64,000 bases of DNA, taken from assembly GCF_026898095.1 (NCBI RefSeq), contig NZ_CP114015.1:186001-250000 (forward strand). Direction: 5' to 3'. The notes under the pieces are model-generated. The model ran no database searches. It saw only the letters and a program-made list of their open reading frames with translations, and was not told the DNA's origin. This DNA comes from Arthrobacter sp. ATA002. GTDB taxonomy: Bacteria; Actinomycetota; Actinomycetes; Actinomycetales; Micrococcaceae. Of this stretch, positions 48,231 to 58,361 are shown piece by piece (positions within the stretch are counted from its first letter, which is position 1; every line of letters starts with the position of its first letter). The translations under genes were made by a program, and so were the position numbers.

Positions 48231-49256
48231 TTAAAGGGCTGCGTGTTCGGAGACAGCTTCGGCCGTCGGGGTCGGAACTTCCGCAGCCGTGTCGACGGCG
48301 TCGCCCAGATCGGCCAGGTAGTGTTCGACGTCGATGGCCGCCACGCACCCCGAACCTGAGGCGGTGATCGCCTGGCGGTAGGTGGGATCGATGACATCGC
48401 CGGCGGCGAAGACACCGGGCAGCGAGGTCTTGGACGTGCGGCCGGCGACCGCGATGGTGCCCTCCGTGGTCAGCTCCAGCTGGTCCTTGACCAGCTCGGT
48501 GCGCGGGTCATTGCCGATGGCCACAAAGACGCCGGTGACGGGAAGGTCCGACTCGGATCCGTCGACAGTGCTGCGCAGGCGCAGGCCGGTGACTTTATCC
48601 TCACCGTGGATTCCCGCGACCTCGGAATCCCAGATGAAGCGGATCTTCTCGTGGGACAGGGCCCGGTCCTGCATGATCTTGGAGGCACGCAGGGTGTTGC
48701 GGCGGTGGACTACGGTGACACTGGCGGCGAACTTGGTCAGGAACAGGGCCTCTTCGAGGGCGGAGTCGCCGCCGCCGATGACGGCGATGTCCTGGCCCTT
48801 GAAGAAGAAGCCGTCGCACGTGGCACACCAGCTGACGCCGCGGCCGGAGAGACGCTTTTCGTCCTCCAGGCCGAGCTCGCGGTAGGCGGAGCCGGTGGAG
48901 ATGATCACTGAGCGCGCCAGGAATGTTTCGCCCGTTCCAATGGTGACCTTCTTGATGTCACCCTCAAGGTCGACACTGGTTACGTCTTCAAAGAGGATTT
49001 CGGTCCCGAAGCGCGCCGCCTGCTTTTCGAACTGGGCCATGAGGTCCGGCCCCATGACGCCTTCGGGGAAACCTGGGAAGTTCTCCACATCGGTGGTGTT
49101 CATCAGTTCGCCGCCGGCTGTGACGGAGCTGGCGATCAGCAGCGGCTTGAGGTTCGCGCGGGCGGTGTAAACGGCCGCGGTGTAACCGGACGGACCGGAA
49201 CCGACAATAATGACGTCGCGTACGCCGTCGGCGGCTGCGGGGGTTTCGATGCTCAC
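48231..49256 (-). CDS. trxB: Thioredoxin reductase
   Basis: 341 residues from GTG 49256, with GAGGA upstream; the frame is open 47 codons further but without similarity. FAD motif DVIIVGSGPSGYTAAVYTAR, redox pair CATCDG in GVSWCATCDGFFFKG, NADPH motif AVIGGGDSALEEALFL and FAD motif GVFAAGDVIDPTYRQAI. It uses NADPH to reduce thioredoxin. Confidence 0.96.
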   Translation of the reverse strand: MSIETPAAADGVRDVIIVGSGPSGYTAAVYTARANLKPLLIASSVTAGGELMNTTDVENFPGFPEGVMGPDLMAQFEKQAARFGTEILFEDVTSVDLEGDIKKVTIGTGETFLARSVIISTGSAYRELGLEDEKRLSGRGVSWCATCDGFFFKGQDIAVIGGGDSALEEALFLTKFAASVTVVHRRNTLRASKIMQDRALSHEKIRFIWDSEVAGIHGEDKVTGLRLRSTVDGSESDLPVTGVFVAIGNDPRTELVKDQLELTTEGTIAVAGRTSKTSLPGVFAAGDVIDPTYRQAITASGSGCVAAIDVEHYLADLGDAVDTAAEVPTPTAEAVSEHAAL

Positions 49257-49452
49257 GGTTGGGTGTTCCTCTTCTCGGTTGAAAACTCTCTCGATCCGGC
49301 GTGATCCTGCTTGCTTGTGATGCCCTTTGCGTACTCCGGGATCACTGGGCACAACGGTTACAGCCTTCAGCTTATTCCGGGCAGGGCCCCGTGACACGGC
49401 AGTGCCCGGCTCGTGGGCCGCCCGTGCCCAATCCCTCCGGCTCCCCGGTGCC

Positions 49453-51056
49453 CTAGGAGACGCTGATCTCCGCGATCCTCAGGCCCCAGGGATAAGCGGC
49501 TTGGAGACCTCCGCTGAGGCGCGGCAGCTGGGTGAAGTTCACGATCACGTACTTGGCCGTGGCGGCCTCGCCGTCCACCCTGGGTACGGGGAAGCTGGTG
49601 CTCGGCCCGGTGAAGCCGCTCTCGGCCACCGGGGTGGCGCCGTCGAGGGTGGGGGTGTCATTGAGCAGTACAGAGAAGCTGCCGCCAGTGCCGTTGAGCT
49701 GGCTGATATCGATCTTGTTGACCGCCGACTCTTCCTCCAGTTCGACGACGAGCGCGAGGTTCGGTGCTAAACCGCCGAAGGTGTCGTTGGCGTAGACATA
49801 GCTGGACCAGTACGTGGCCGCATTGCCGTCCAGGATCTGCGGCAGCGCGCCGTCATTTTCTGCGTCGAGGCCGGGGTTCCCGGGCACCAGGCGGCTGATT
49901 CCCACGGGCACCGGTGCCGCGGCGGCCTGCTCCGGAGCGTCCGATGACGGAGTATCGGCGGGCGCGGGGGCCGTGGCCGTCGGCTCTGCCCCCGGACCTG
50001 CCTCCGGAGTGTTCTCGACCCTGCCCAGTGTGCTGACAGACAGCACGACGGCGGCAACCAGGACGAGCGTCAGGACGGCACCCACCAGCACCCGGCCCAT
50101 GGTGCGGCGTCCGCTGGAGGAATCGTCATCTTCGCCGTCGTCATACTCCTCATAGTTTTCACCGCCGCCGGAACCGCCGGACACGGCACCGCCGGACACG
50201 GCACCGGAGGCAACAGCGGCTTTCGGGAAGCTGGCGGGGCGCCGCTCGCCGGTGTCGCCGGAAGAAGCATCACGGGCGGCAGAGGGGACAGTGCCGTTCC
50301 CGGCCGGGCTCTCGTCCGCCGCGTAATCGGTCTCCGTCCAGCGTGAAACTTTGGGGGTTTGGCCGGTGGCCGGCGCCTTTGCCTGGCCGGACACGGGCCG
50401 GGCGGCGGGGGAGGGGGCATGTTCGCCGCTCCGGTGGCTGCTTCGGCGGGTGCATCGTCGGCACCGCCGAACTCCAGGTCGCGGGCGGCGGCAGCCTCTT
50501 CGGCGGCGGTAAGGGCACTGCCCGTGCCTGCTGCCGCGCCGGCCCGGCCGAACTTGGGAAGTTTGGGGAGCGGGCGGCCGGAAATCAACGGTTTGCGGGG
50601 AGCGCGCTCCGCGGGTTCGTCAACGTACCGGTCCTCATCCTCAGTTTCCGGTTCCCGGGAGCGGGGCATTCCGAAAATCTCGGAACCGAGGGTGTCGGTG
50701 AAAAAGGGTTCGACATACGGAGCGTCGCGTTCAATGACCAGGTCCAGCAGGTCCGCCGCGTTGGCGTTGTTGGTGACCAGGTAGGTGCGGCCGTCGCTGA
50801 CGCCAAGATCCAGGATCTGCACGTTGCTGGCCCGTTCGCCGGTGGCGATTTCCCTGGCGCTGGCACTGACCTGGGCGGTGTTCTCGGGTGCCGCCAGGAG
50901 GATGCTTACGGCACGGTTCAGCACCTGGTCCACGCCGTCGAGGACCAGGTCGTTCTCCGCTGAGGCCAGGACCTGGGCGGTGACCTTGTAGCGGCCTCCC
51001 AGAGTTGAGCCTGCATCTACCGGCTGTGGCACGTGTTCCTCCCATGGAAACGGCAA
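49453..51056 (-). CDS. Pseudokinase membrane protein with discoidin-like outer domain (frameshifted)
   Basis: About 534 residues. N-terminal STLGGRYKVTAQVLASAEND and RAVSILLAAPE look like the N-lobe of a PknB-type kinase without catalytic loop or DFG, so it is a pseudokinase. A long acidic/Pro linker, one membrane helix (VLVGAVLTLVLVAAVVLSVS) and a beta-rich end resembling discoidin/carbohydrate-binding domains (DGNAATYWSSYVYANDTFGG, NKIDISQLNGTGGSFSVLLN) follow. The frames join within the C runs 50393-50420. In mycobacteria these parts are fused to MviN/MurJ and the phosphorylated pseudokinase recruits FhaA; here it is a separate gene after murJ. Confidence 0.82.
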
Positions 51057-51234
51057 TTACTGCATTCAATATGCTGCGGACAGATCTGCTGTTTGGTTGA
51101 TGGCTGTTTAAACGACGAGACTCCATCGCATACCTTATTACCCATGCTACCCGCGCGCGTTGCCAAACCCTGAGTCGGCACACTGGGGCCGCCGGGCGGG
51201 GCCCCAGGGAGTAAAGCTCCGCAGCAGCCGCTGT

Positions 51235-52895
51235 TTAGCGGCGGATCTTTGCCATAACCGGGGCGAGGAAAGCATCCAGCTCCCGGACCTTGAGGACGCG
51301 GAGCATGAAGTAATAGGACACGGCCATGAGCGAACCGCAGACCAGCAGGGAGACCAGTGAGCCGGTCAGCGACTGCCAGGCGAACCCGTCGGCCGAGTAA
51401 CCGCCAAACATGCTTAGGGCCGCCGAACCGAGGATCGCGCTGCCCAGGGCCGCCAGCGTCAAGCGGACATGGACATCGAAGATCCTGCCCGCACCGTAAT
51501 GTCCCAGTTTCCGGGTGAGGAAGAAGTGGCTGATCACCACGCCCGCGACGTTTCCCAGTGAATAGGCAATGGCCAGCCCGAAGACAATCCGGTTGGCCGG
51601 CAGCGCCGCGGCCCCGACGGCCAGCAGGATGCCGAAAACGGACAGGAGGATCTGCATGACCATGGGCGTCTTGCCGTCTTCGTCGGCATAAAACGCGCGG
51701 TTCATCAGGAAAGTGGCGCTGAGGAACGGGGCGCTGATGGCCAGCAGGACCAGGACCTGCGCCTGGACGGCGGCGGAGGCCGTGGAGCCGCCGCTGAACC
51801 ACACGCTGATGGGTCCGGCCAGCACCACCAGTACGGCGGAACAGAACACCGTTGCCACGCCGATGGCCCGCAGCCCGGAGGAGATGGTGCTCGGACCTCG
51901 GCCAGATTGCCCTCGGTAAACGCGTGGGACAGCTGGTTGAACAGCACGGTGGCCAGGGACAGCGTGATCACGGAGTGCGGAATCATGTAGAACATGGAGG
52001 CAATCTCGAGGTTCACGTGGCCGGCAATGACCTCCGGCGGGTTCATCGCCGCGTAGGCCGGACGTGCGGCCGTGGCGAGGGTGGCGACATTGTTGTACAC
52101 GAGGTAGGCGCCGTTGCCCACCAGCATCGTGATGATGGTCCATTTAGCCACCCTGCCGGTTTGCCGCAGGCCCATGCCGCGCACACGGAAATTCGGGCGC
52201 AGCCCCAGTCCCAGCTTTTTGAGCGGGATGAGCAGCACCAGGGCCTGGACGGCGATGCCCAGGGTGGTGCTTCCAGCCAGTATCAGCGTCGCTGAGGAGG
52301 TCCAGTTTTCCGGTGAGAAGCTGTTGGTCTCCTGGTTGCCAATCAGTGCAATGAACAGCAGGATTCCCGCGATGGAAACCAAGTTGTTGACCACCGGAGC
52401 CCACATGTACGCTCCGAAGCGCCCGTTGGCGTTGAGTGTCTGTCCGATCACCGCGTAGGCGCCGTAGAAAAAGATCTGCGGAAACAGCCAGTAGGCGAAG
52501 GTGGTGGCCAGCGGGAGCTGCTCCCCGCTCAGCTGCGTCACCAACGGAAGGATCCAGGGTGCGGCAAGGGTCGCCGCCAGCGCCAGGACGCCAAGCGCGG
52601 CCAGGCTCAGGGTCATCATCGCGGAGACATACTCCCTGCCCCGGTCCGGGCGCTTGCTGGCTTTGATGATCTGCGGCACGAGCACGGCGTTGAATACGCC
52701 GCCGGCCAGCAGCAGGTAGATGAAGTTGGGCAGCACGTTCGCAGCGCTGAAGATGTCACTCACCAGGCCGGTGGTGCCAATGGCGACGGCCAGCAGCGCC
52801 GTCCGGACAAGGCCAAGGACACGGGACAACAGGGTTCCAGCTGCCATGACCGCACTGGAGCGCGCGGTACTGGGAGCAATATTCTTTTCGGCCAT
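51235..52895 (-). CDS. murJ: MurJ/MviN lipid II flippase (frameshifted)
   Basis: About 553 residues when one base is restored near 51890-51897. Membrane helices run throughout. Family features are GTLLSRVLGLVRTALLAVAI, SAANVLPNFIYLLLAGGVFN, MFYMIPHSVITLSLATVLFN, then after the break STISSGLRAIGVATVF, LMNRAFYADEDGKTPMVMQI and GHYGAGRIFDVHVRLTLAAL. It flips lipid II to the outer face for RodA/PBP enzymes. It is followed by the pseudokinase gene and preceded by the NUDIX gene on the same strand. Confidence 0.93.
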
Positions 52896-52982
52896 CGTGA
52901 CCCTATGCTCTCACTTCACCGGGGCAGCACTTAAACCGGCACGGTGCCGGTAAGCCGGAGCGCGGCAGGACGAACGGTGAAA

Positions 52983-53513
52983 TCAGAGGTAGCGGGGGAG
53001 GATCTCCCGGGCGAGGTCCGCGATGCGCCGCTCGTTCGGAAAGGACAGCCGCTTGCCGAGGTCTGCAAGCGGGACCCAGGCTACGTCCACGGCTTCGTGG
53101 TCCGGATCGTTGTCGATGGTCAGGTGTCCGCCGGTGGCTGCCAGCAGGAAGTGGTGCACCGTTTTGTGCACCCGGTGGCCGCTGACCGTAAACCAGTAGT
53201 CAATGCTGCCCAGGGCGGTCAGGATGCGCCCGTCAATTCCGGTTTCCTCGGCAATTTCCCGGACGGCTGCCTCACGGCTGTCTTCCTCGTTCTCGGGGTG
53301 GCCCTTCGGAAGGCACCATTCGAGCCTGCCGCCGCGGTTGAGCCGGGCAATGATTGCCACCGGCAGCTCCGGTGAGGAGGAGTCCACCACGATTCCGCCG
53401 GCGGAGACCTCTTCCACCGTGGGCAGCGCGGCGTGTACCGGATGCGCGCCGGCTCCGCCCATTGACGCCGTCAATGGGGTTCGCTTGGGTGCGCTGGGTA
53501 CGGGATGGGCCAT
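52983..53513 (-). CDS. NUDIX hydrolase
   Basis: 176 residues with a complete NUDIX box: GHPENEEDSREAAVREIAEE followed by TG (G-x5-E-x7-REUxEExGU). It lies before murJ, as in mycobacteria and other actinobacteria. The substrate is unknown; nucleoside-diphosphate derivatives are typical. Divergent from cca across 144 bases. Confidence 0.93.
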   Translation of the reverse strand: MAHPVPSAPKRTPLTASMGGAGAHPVHAALPTVEEVSAGGIVVDSSSPELPVAIIARLNRGGRLEWCLPKGHPENEEDSREAAVREIAEETGIDGRILTALGSIDYWFTVSGHRVHKTVHHFLLAATGGHLTIDNDPDHEAVDVAWVPLADLGKRLSFPNERRIADLAREILPRYL

Positions 53514-53657
53514 ATGACCACTCTAACGATCTTTGTCCGGGGATGATGACTGTCACGGGGAGGCCCGGAGCGGACGCGGGAAGCTGCGGCGTGTCCGGGC
53601 CCCGGCGGGGGCCGTCTGTGCGTCCGCGGACCTTTTATCTGGCAGGCTTAAAGGACT

Positions 53658-55202
53658 ATGGCGCACCTTTTTGATAGTTCGGCCCTGAAGACTCCCCTTC
53701 CGTCCGTTGTCGGCGAGCTCGGCACCCTGTTCCGGGACGCAGGCTTTGAGCTGTCGCTCGTCGGCGGACCCGTGCGTGACCTCTTTCTGGGACGGGTTTC
53801 TCCGGACCTGGATTTCACGACGAATGCTCGGCCGGACGACATCATCACCGTTATCCGCGGCTGGTGCGACACCTACTGGGAAATCGGACGCGCCTTCGGC
53901 ACCATCGGCATGCGCAAGGCCGGCTTCCAGATAGAAATCACGACCTACCGCGCCGACGCCTACGACCCGGAGTCACGGAAGCCTGCAGTGGCGTTCGGCG
54001 ACAGGCTCGAGGACGACCTGTTCCGCCGCGACTTCACCATGAATGCCATGGCGCTGCGGCTGCCCTCCCTGGAACTGGTGGACCCCTTCGGCGGGCTGGA
54101 GGACCTGCGGACGGGGTTCGTCCGCACCCCGGGTGCGCCGTCGACGTCGTTCTCCGACGACCCGCTGCGGATGATGCGCGCTGCCCGTTTTGCCTCCCAG
54201 CTCCAGGTGCAGGTGGCGCCCGATGTGTTCGCGGCCATGAAGGACATGGCCGGCCGGATCGCCATCATCTCCGCCGAGCGGGTCCGCGATGAGCTGGTGA
54301 AGCTGATCAACGGCAAAGCGCCCTGGGCCGGCGTCGATTTGCTGGTGGAAAGCGGCCTCGCCGATCAGGTGCTTCCGGAGGTGTCCGCGCTGAAGCTGGA
54401 AATCGACGAGCACCACCGGCATAAGGACGTCTACCAGCATTCGCTGACGGTGCTGCGCCAGGCCTGCGGCCACGAAACCGCAGCCGGCGGCGATGTGCCC
54501 GCCCCGGACTTCGTCCTGCGGTTCGCGGCGCTGATGCACGACGTCGGCAAGCCCGCCACCCGGCGCTTCGAGTCCAATGGGTCCGTGAGCTTCCTGCATC
54601 ACGACGCCGTCGGAGCCAAGCTCACAGCCAAGCGGATGAAGGCGCTGCGCTTTGACAACGACACCGTCAAGGCGGTGTCGCGCCTGGTGGAACTGCACAT
54701 GCGCTTCTACGGGTACGGGGACGCCGGCTGGACCGACTCCGCGGTCCGCCGCTACGTCAACGACGCCGGCCCCCTGCTGCAGCGGCTGCACCGGCTGACC
54801 CGGTCCGACGTCACCACGCGGAACCGGCGCAAGGCCGACCGCCTGGCGTTTGCGTACGACGACCTGGAAGCCCGGATCAGCGCGCTGGCCGAGCAGGAGG
54901 AACTGGCCGCCATCCGTCCGGACCTGGACGGGGAAGCCATCATGGCGCTGCTGGGCATTCGGCCCGGTCCGGTGGTGGGCCGCGCGTACCGGTTCCTGCT
55001 GGAAGAACGCATGGAGAACGGCCCTTCCTCCGAGGCGGAAGCAGCGGCACTGCTGCGCAGCTGGTGGGCCGGGCAGCCCGAAAGCGGCGAGAACCCCGGG
55101 CTCCCCGGCTCCGCCGTACCGTCCAGCGAACCCGCCCGTGGCGGCAGTGACAAAACAGGGACGGACGAGAACCCGTCCACACCAGCGGAAGGCAGTAAAT
55201 GA
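53658..55202 (+). CDS. cca: CCA-adding tRNA nucleotidyltransferase
   Basis: 514 residues. Nucleotidyltransferase head LSLVGGPVRDLFLGRVSPDL with DLDFTTNARPDD (two metal Asp), RRDFTMNAMAL, DPLRMMRAARFASQL, and an HD domain (FAALMHDVGKPATR). It builds or repairs the CCA end. This matters here because none of the three tRNAs in the window encodes CCA. An acidic/Pro tail follows the domain. The stop overlaps the next start as ATGA. Confidence 0.95.
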   Translation: MAHLFDSSALKTPLPSVVGELGTLFRDAGFELSLVGGPVRDLFLGRVSPDLDFTTNARPDDIITVIRGWCDTYWEIGRAFGTIGMRKAGFQIEITTYRADAYDPESRKPAVAFGDRLEDDLFRRDFTMNAMALRLPSLELVDPFGGLEDLRTGFVRTPGAPSTSFSDDPLRMMRAARFASQLQVQVAPDVFAAMKDMAGRIAIISAERVRDELVKLINGKAPWAGVDLLVESGLADQVLPEVSALKLEIDEHHRHKDVYQHSLTVLRQACGHETAAGGDVPAPDFVLRFAALMHDVGKPATRRFESNGSVSFLHHDAVGAKLTAKRMKALRFDNDTVKAVSRLVELHMRFYGYGDAGWTDSAVRRYVNDAGPLLQRLHRLTRSDVTTRNRRKADRLAFAYDDLEARISALAEQEELAAIRPDLDGEAIMALLGIRPGPVVGRAYRFLLEERMENGPSSEAEAAALLRSWWAGQPESGENPGLPGSAVPSSEPARGGSDKTGTDENPSTPAEGSK

Positions 55203-55855
55203 GCGACACTGAGGACTTCGGTCCGGCGGTTCCGGACACGACCCCGGCGGGAACCCGGCTGCCGCGCCTGTGGCTGCTGCGCCACGGTGAAACGGAGTGG
55301 TCCCGCGAGGGGAACTACACCGGTCTGACGGACATTCCCCTGACCGCCGACGGTGAAGCGCAGGCAGCCGCCGCCAGGGAAAAGATCGGGGCGGTCGACT
55401 TTGACCTCGTGCTGTCCTCACCGCTGATCCGCGCCCGGCGAACCGCCGAACTGGTGGGCCACCCCAATCCGCGGATCCTGCCCCACGCGCATGAGTGGGA
55501 CTACGGGGACAACGAGGGGCGCAAGAGCACTCAGGTCCGAGCGGAAAACCCCGGGTACATCATCTGGAACGACGGCGTTCCCAACGGTGAAACCCTGGAC
55601 CAGGTGGCCGAACGGGCCGACCGGATCATCTCGCTGGTGCAGGCCGGCTGCGGAACGCCGATGGACCGCGACCCGGACGCAGAGCCGGTGGAGAAAGTCC
55701 TCCTCGTGGCGCACGGCCACTTCCTGCGGATTCTTGCTGCCCGCTGGCTCGGCCTTCCGGCGGAAAAGGGACGGCATTTCGTGCTCGGCACAGCTGCGGT
55801 CTGCACACTCGGCTGGGACAAGCACACACCGGCGATAGTGCGCTGGAACTATTAA
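55199..55855 (+). CDS. Histidine phosphatase family protein (phosphoglycerate-mutase-like)
   Basis: 218 residues. Phospho-His motif LWLLRHGETEWSREG, second Arg in VLSSPLIRARRTAEL, catalytic acid region HEWDYGDNEG, and second His in LLVAHGHFLRILAARWLG. It is not a full-length glycolytic mutase (those have about 230-250 residues with a different core), so it is more likely a small-molecule phosphatase. Translationally coupled to cca. Confidence 0.92.
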   Translation: MSDTEDFGPAVPDTTPAGTRLPRLWLLRHGETEWSREGNYTGLTDIPLTADGEAQAAAAREKIGAVDFDLVLSSPLIRARRTAELVGHPNPRILPHAHEWDYGDNEGRKSTQVRAENPGYIIWNDGVPNGETLDQVAERADRIISLVQAGCGTPMDRDPDAEPVEKVLLVAHGHFLRILAARWLGLPAEKGRHFVLGTAAVCTLGWDKHTPAIVRWNY

Positions 55856-55890
55856 CAGGGAAAGAATTAAAAGAATTTGCGGAAAAGTCC

Positions 55891-55920
55891 TTGGCAGGGA
55901 ACTGAAACCTGTTGTATGTT
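55891..55920 (+). promoter_or_regulatory. Candidate sigma-70-type promoter
   Basis: TTGGCA, 18-base spacer, TATGTT, in an AT-rich stretch after the phosphatase gene and 70 bases upstream of the small ORF at 55990. Confidence 0.45.
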
Positions 55921-55989
55921 TCTAGGACGGCCGGGTTTCCCGCCCGCATATCCGCAAAGTCTACGCACTCAAGAAAGGGAGGTGGGGTA

Positions 55990-56172
55990 ATGATCAATCA
56001 TGTATCCGCCCCTGCCACGACGGTTTCCTGCCCGCAGGTCCGCGCGTCCATCCCTTCGACTGCACGGCCGGCACTCCGGCCAACCGGACGGCGGATGGCC
56101 GGGACGACGCATACGCCGGGCGAACCGGTGTGGCGGCCGGGCACCGTGCCTGCCTCCGGCGGCGGCGCCTAA
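55990..56172 (+). CDS. Small hypothetical protein (60 aa)
   Basis: ATG 55990 follows a very strong GGGAGGTGGGG site and a plausible promoter. The product (MINHVSAPATTVSCPQVRAS...) is rich in Pro, Thr, Arg and Ala with no helix, membrane segment or recognised domain, so it is probably disordered. The ribosome site is the main evidence that it is real; an RNA leader is the alternative. Confidence 0.45.
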   Translation: MINHVSAPATTVSCPQVRASIPSTARPALRPTGRRMAGTTHTPGEPVWRPGTVPASGGGA

Positions 56173-56604
56173 ACGCGCCACCCTCCCGGGCCGGCCGCAT
56201 TCCGGCGGCCCTGCTTTCCGGTAAGCCTGCCGCTTGGCAGGCTTCCGTTTGGCTCTGCCCGTCCCCTCTGTTCATCCTCCGACGGCGTTAAAGCCCCCGG
56301 CATCAGTTAGCGATCCCCGGGGCGGACTTCGTGCACGGGTTCGGCACAGGGGCAGGCATGGGCATCGGGCCGTGCGGCATGGCGGGCCGGCCTTCGGCCG
56401 CCACCCGGCATTCTCTTCCCCAGACATGTACCGCAGAACCTGCACGCGAATTCCATGTGCTAATTGGCCTGCGCCGCGCTCCGGGGAAAAGAATTATGCA
56501 GCCGCGGTAGTTGCCGGCTGCCGCCCGCGGGACATTCCCATTTATTCCCCTTATTTTACTTTCGCGCACCCAAAAACAGGTGTGATTATCTTTTGGAGTT
56601 TATT
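56173..56604. other. Gene-free stretch before the 87-aa ORF
   Basis: 432 bases. The first 370 are GC-rich and show nothing recognisable. From about 56530 the sequence becomes AT-rich (TTATTCCCCTTATTTTACTTTC, read as two parts) and probably holds the promoter of the next ORF. Confidence 0.4.
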
Positions 56605-56868
56605 GTGCCTTCTTTCAGCATGCCCGCATCCCCTGTCCGTGAAGCACCCAAGTTTCCGGAACCCACGGTTTCTCCGCGGCCGCCCGCCCCGGCGGACCAC
56701 CCGCCGCCGGACGGCCCCGAAAACCGGGCCCCTGCCCGGACGAAAGTCCTTACCGCACTCATCCGCCTGCACGGCTCCTTCCTCCGCTCCGAAGCGGTCC
56801 ACCAGGCCCGCCTGGACGCAGCTTGGGCAGGTCCGGAACGGCACTTGCTGGCCCGCTACACCGGTTAG
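56605..56868 (+). CDS. Hypothetical protein (87 aa)
   Basis: GTG 56605 follows TTTTGGAG and an AT-rich upstream region. The first 45 residues are Pro-rich (KFPEPTVSPRPPAPADHPPP); the rest (RTKVLTALIRLHGSFLRSEA, VHQARLDAAWAGPERHLLAR) looks like two amphipathic helices. Unlike its neighbours it has no known family that I recognise. An ATG at 56620 is the alternative start. Confidence 0.55.
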   Translation: MPSFSMPASPVREAPKFPEPTVSPRPPAPADHPPPDGPENRAPARTKVLTALIRLHGSFLRSEAVHQARLDAAWAGPERHLLARYTG

Positions 56869-57047
56869 GCCAAATAACTGCCGGGCTGTGGAACAAAACC
56901 GGGGAGTCCGCGCTGTACAGTGCGGACTCCCTTGTGTGCCGCAGCAGAAGTGATCAGGACGACCGCGCCCGGAAACCATGCTCTGCCCACCGGCGTTATA
57001 AAGTCTTAAGGGACCGAAGACTGCGGCCGGCCAGGAAGGGAGTGCTG

Positions 57048-58295
57048 TTGCTTCAGGTAAAGCGTGTGGCTATGCTCTCGCTGCATACGTCACCCCTGGA
57101 GCAGCCGGGCTCCGGCGACGCCGGCGGCATGAACGTCTATGTCCGTTCCGTGGCAGTCGAGCTGGCCCGGGCAGGTGTCGAGGTGGACATCTTCACCCGC
57201 GCCTCAGACCCCCTGCAGCAGCCCGCAGTGGAAGTCGTTCCCGGCGTCACGGTTCGCCACGTCACCGCGGGACCGCGCCGCGCGATCGCCAAGGAAGCAC
57301 TGCCGGGCCTGGCCACGGACCTGGCCCGGGGGATCACCGGGCTCCGTCCGTTTTCCGCCGGCCGCCGCTTTGACGTTATCCACTCGCACTACTGGGTGTC
57401 CGGAACGGCGGGACTGGCCGTGGCCAGGGCCTGGAACGTGCCGCTGGTGCACACGATGCACACGATGGCGCGGGTCAAGAACCTCCGGCTCCAGCCGGGC
57501 GAGAAACCCGAACCCCGGGTGCGGATTGACGGGGAACAGGAGATCGTGGACGGTGCGACCCGGCTCATTGCCAATACGAGCACCGAGGCGGGGGAACTGG
57601 AAACGCTGTATGGAGCGGATCTGCGCGACGTTGACGTGGTGGCTCCGGGCGTTGACCTGCAGGTTTTCTCGAGTAGGAACCACGGGGCTTTCCGTGCCCG
57701 TCTGGGCGTGCCCGACGATGTCTTCCACGTAGTGTTCGCGGGCCGGATTCAGCGGATGAAGGGCCCCCAGGTGCTGGTCCGGGCGGCAGCGGAACTGCAT
57801 GCCCGCCGGCCGGACATTCCGCTGAGGATCAGCATCCTCGGCGCCGGCAGCGGATCCGAGGTGCTCGACCTGCAGCCGCTGATCGATTCGGTGGGCCTGC
57901 ACGCCCAGGTGTCGCTGCATCCGCCGGTGGATGCCCCCGAACTGGCGGAATGGTTCCGTGCAGCAGATGTCGTCGCGGTGCCATCCTTCAGCGAGTCCTT
58001 CGGGCTGGTTGCCCTGGAGGCGCAGGCATGCGGAACGCCCGTGCTGGCCGCCAACGTCGGCGGGCTGCCGAAGGCCGTGGAGCACGGCCGCACCGGGCTG
58101 CTGGTGGACGGACACGACGCCGGCCGGTGGTCCGCCGAACTGGAAAAACTGTACGACGACGCCGGGCTGCGGCGGGCGCTGGGTTACGGCGCCGCTGAGC
58201 ACGCTGCGGCGTTCGGATGGAAGCGCACCGCTTCGCTTACCGCCCGCAGCTATCTGCAGGCCGCACGGGAGTTCTCCGCGCACTCCGTCCGCTGA
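57048..58295 (+). CDS. mshA: MshA, D-inositol-3-phosphate glycosyltransferase
   Basis: About 415 residues from TTG 57048, 8 bases after GGAAGG; GTG 57042 is the alternative. Family-4 glycosyltransferase: AMLSLHTSPLEQPGSGDAGG followed by MNVYV (MshA signature), SHYWVSGTAGL, FAGRIQRMKGPQVLVRAA and the EX7E motif FSESFGLVALEAQACGTPVL. It makes the first intermediate of mycothiol, the main thiol of actinobacteria, from UDP-GlcNAc and inositol 3-phosphate. Its acceptor is made by Ino1, encoded 2 kb downstream. Confidence 0.93.
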   Translation: MLQVKRVAMLSLHTSPLEQPGSGDAGGMNVYVRSVAVELARAGVEVDIFTRASDPLQQPAVEVVPGVTVRHVTAGPRRAIAKEALPGLATDLARGITGLRPFSAGRRFDVIHSHYWVSGTAGLAVARAWNVPLVHTMHTMARVKNLRLQPGEKPEPRVRIDGEQEIVDGATRLIANTSTEAGELETLYGADLRDVDVVAPGVDLQVFSSRNHGAFRARLGVPDDVFHVVFAGRIQRMKGPQVLVRAAAELHARRPDIPLRISILGAGSGSEVLDLQPLIDSVGLHAQVSLHPPVDAPELAEWFRAADVVAVPSFSESFGLVALEAQACGTPVLAANVGGLPKAVEHGRTGLLVDGHDAGRWSAELEKLYDDAGLRRALGYGAAEHAAAFGWKRTASLTARSYLQAAREFSAHSVR

Positions 58296-58361
58296 TAGCT
58301 TGGACCGTGTTCCACCAGTGCCGGTGGAGCGCCGGCAACGGGTACCGGAAGGATCGCATAG

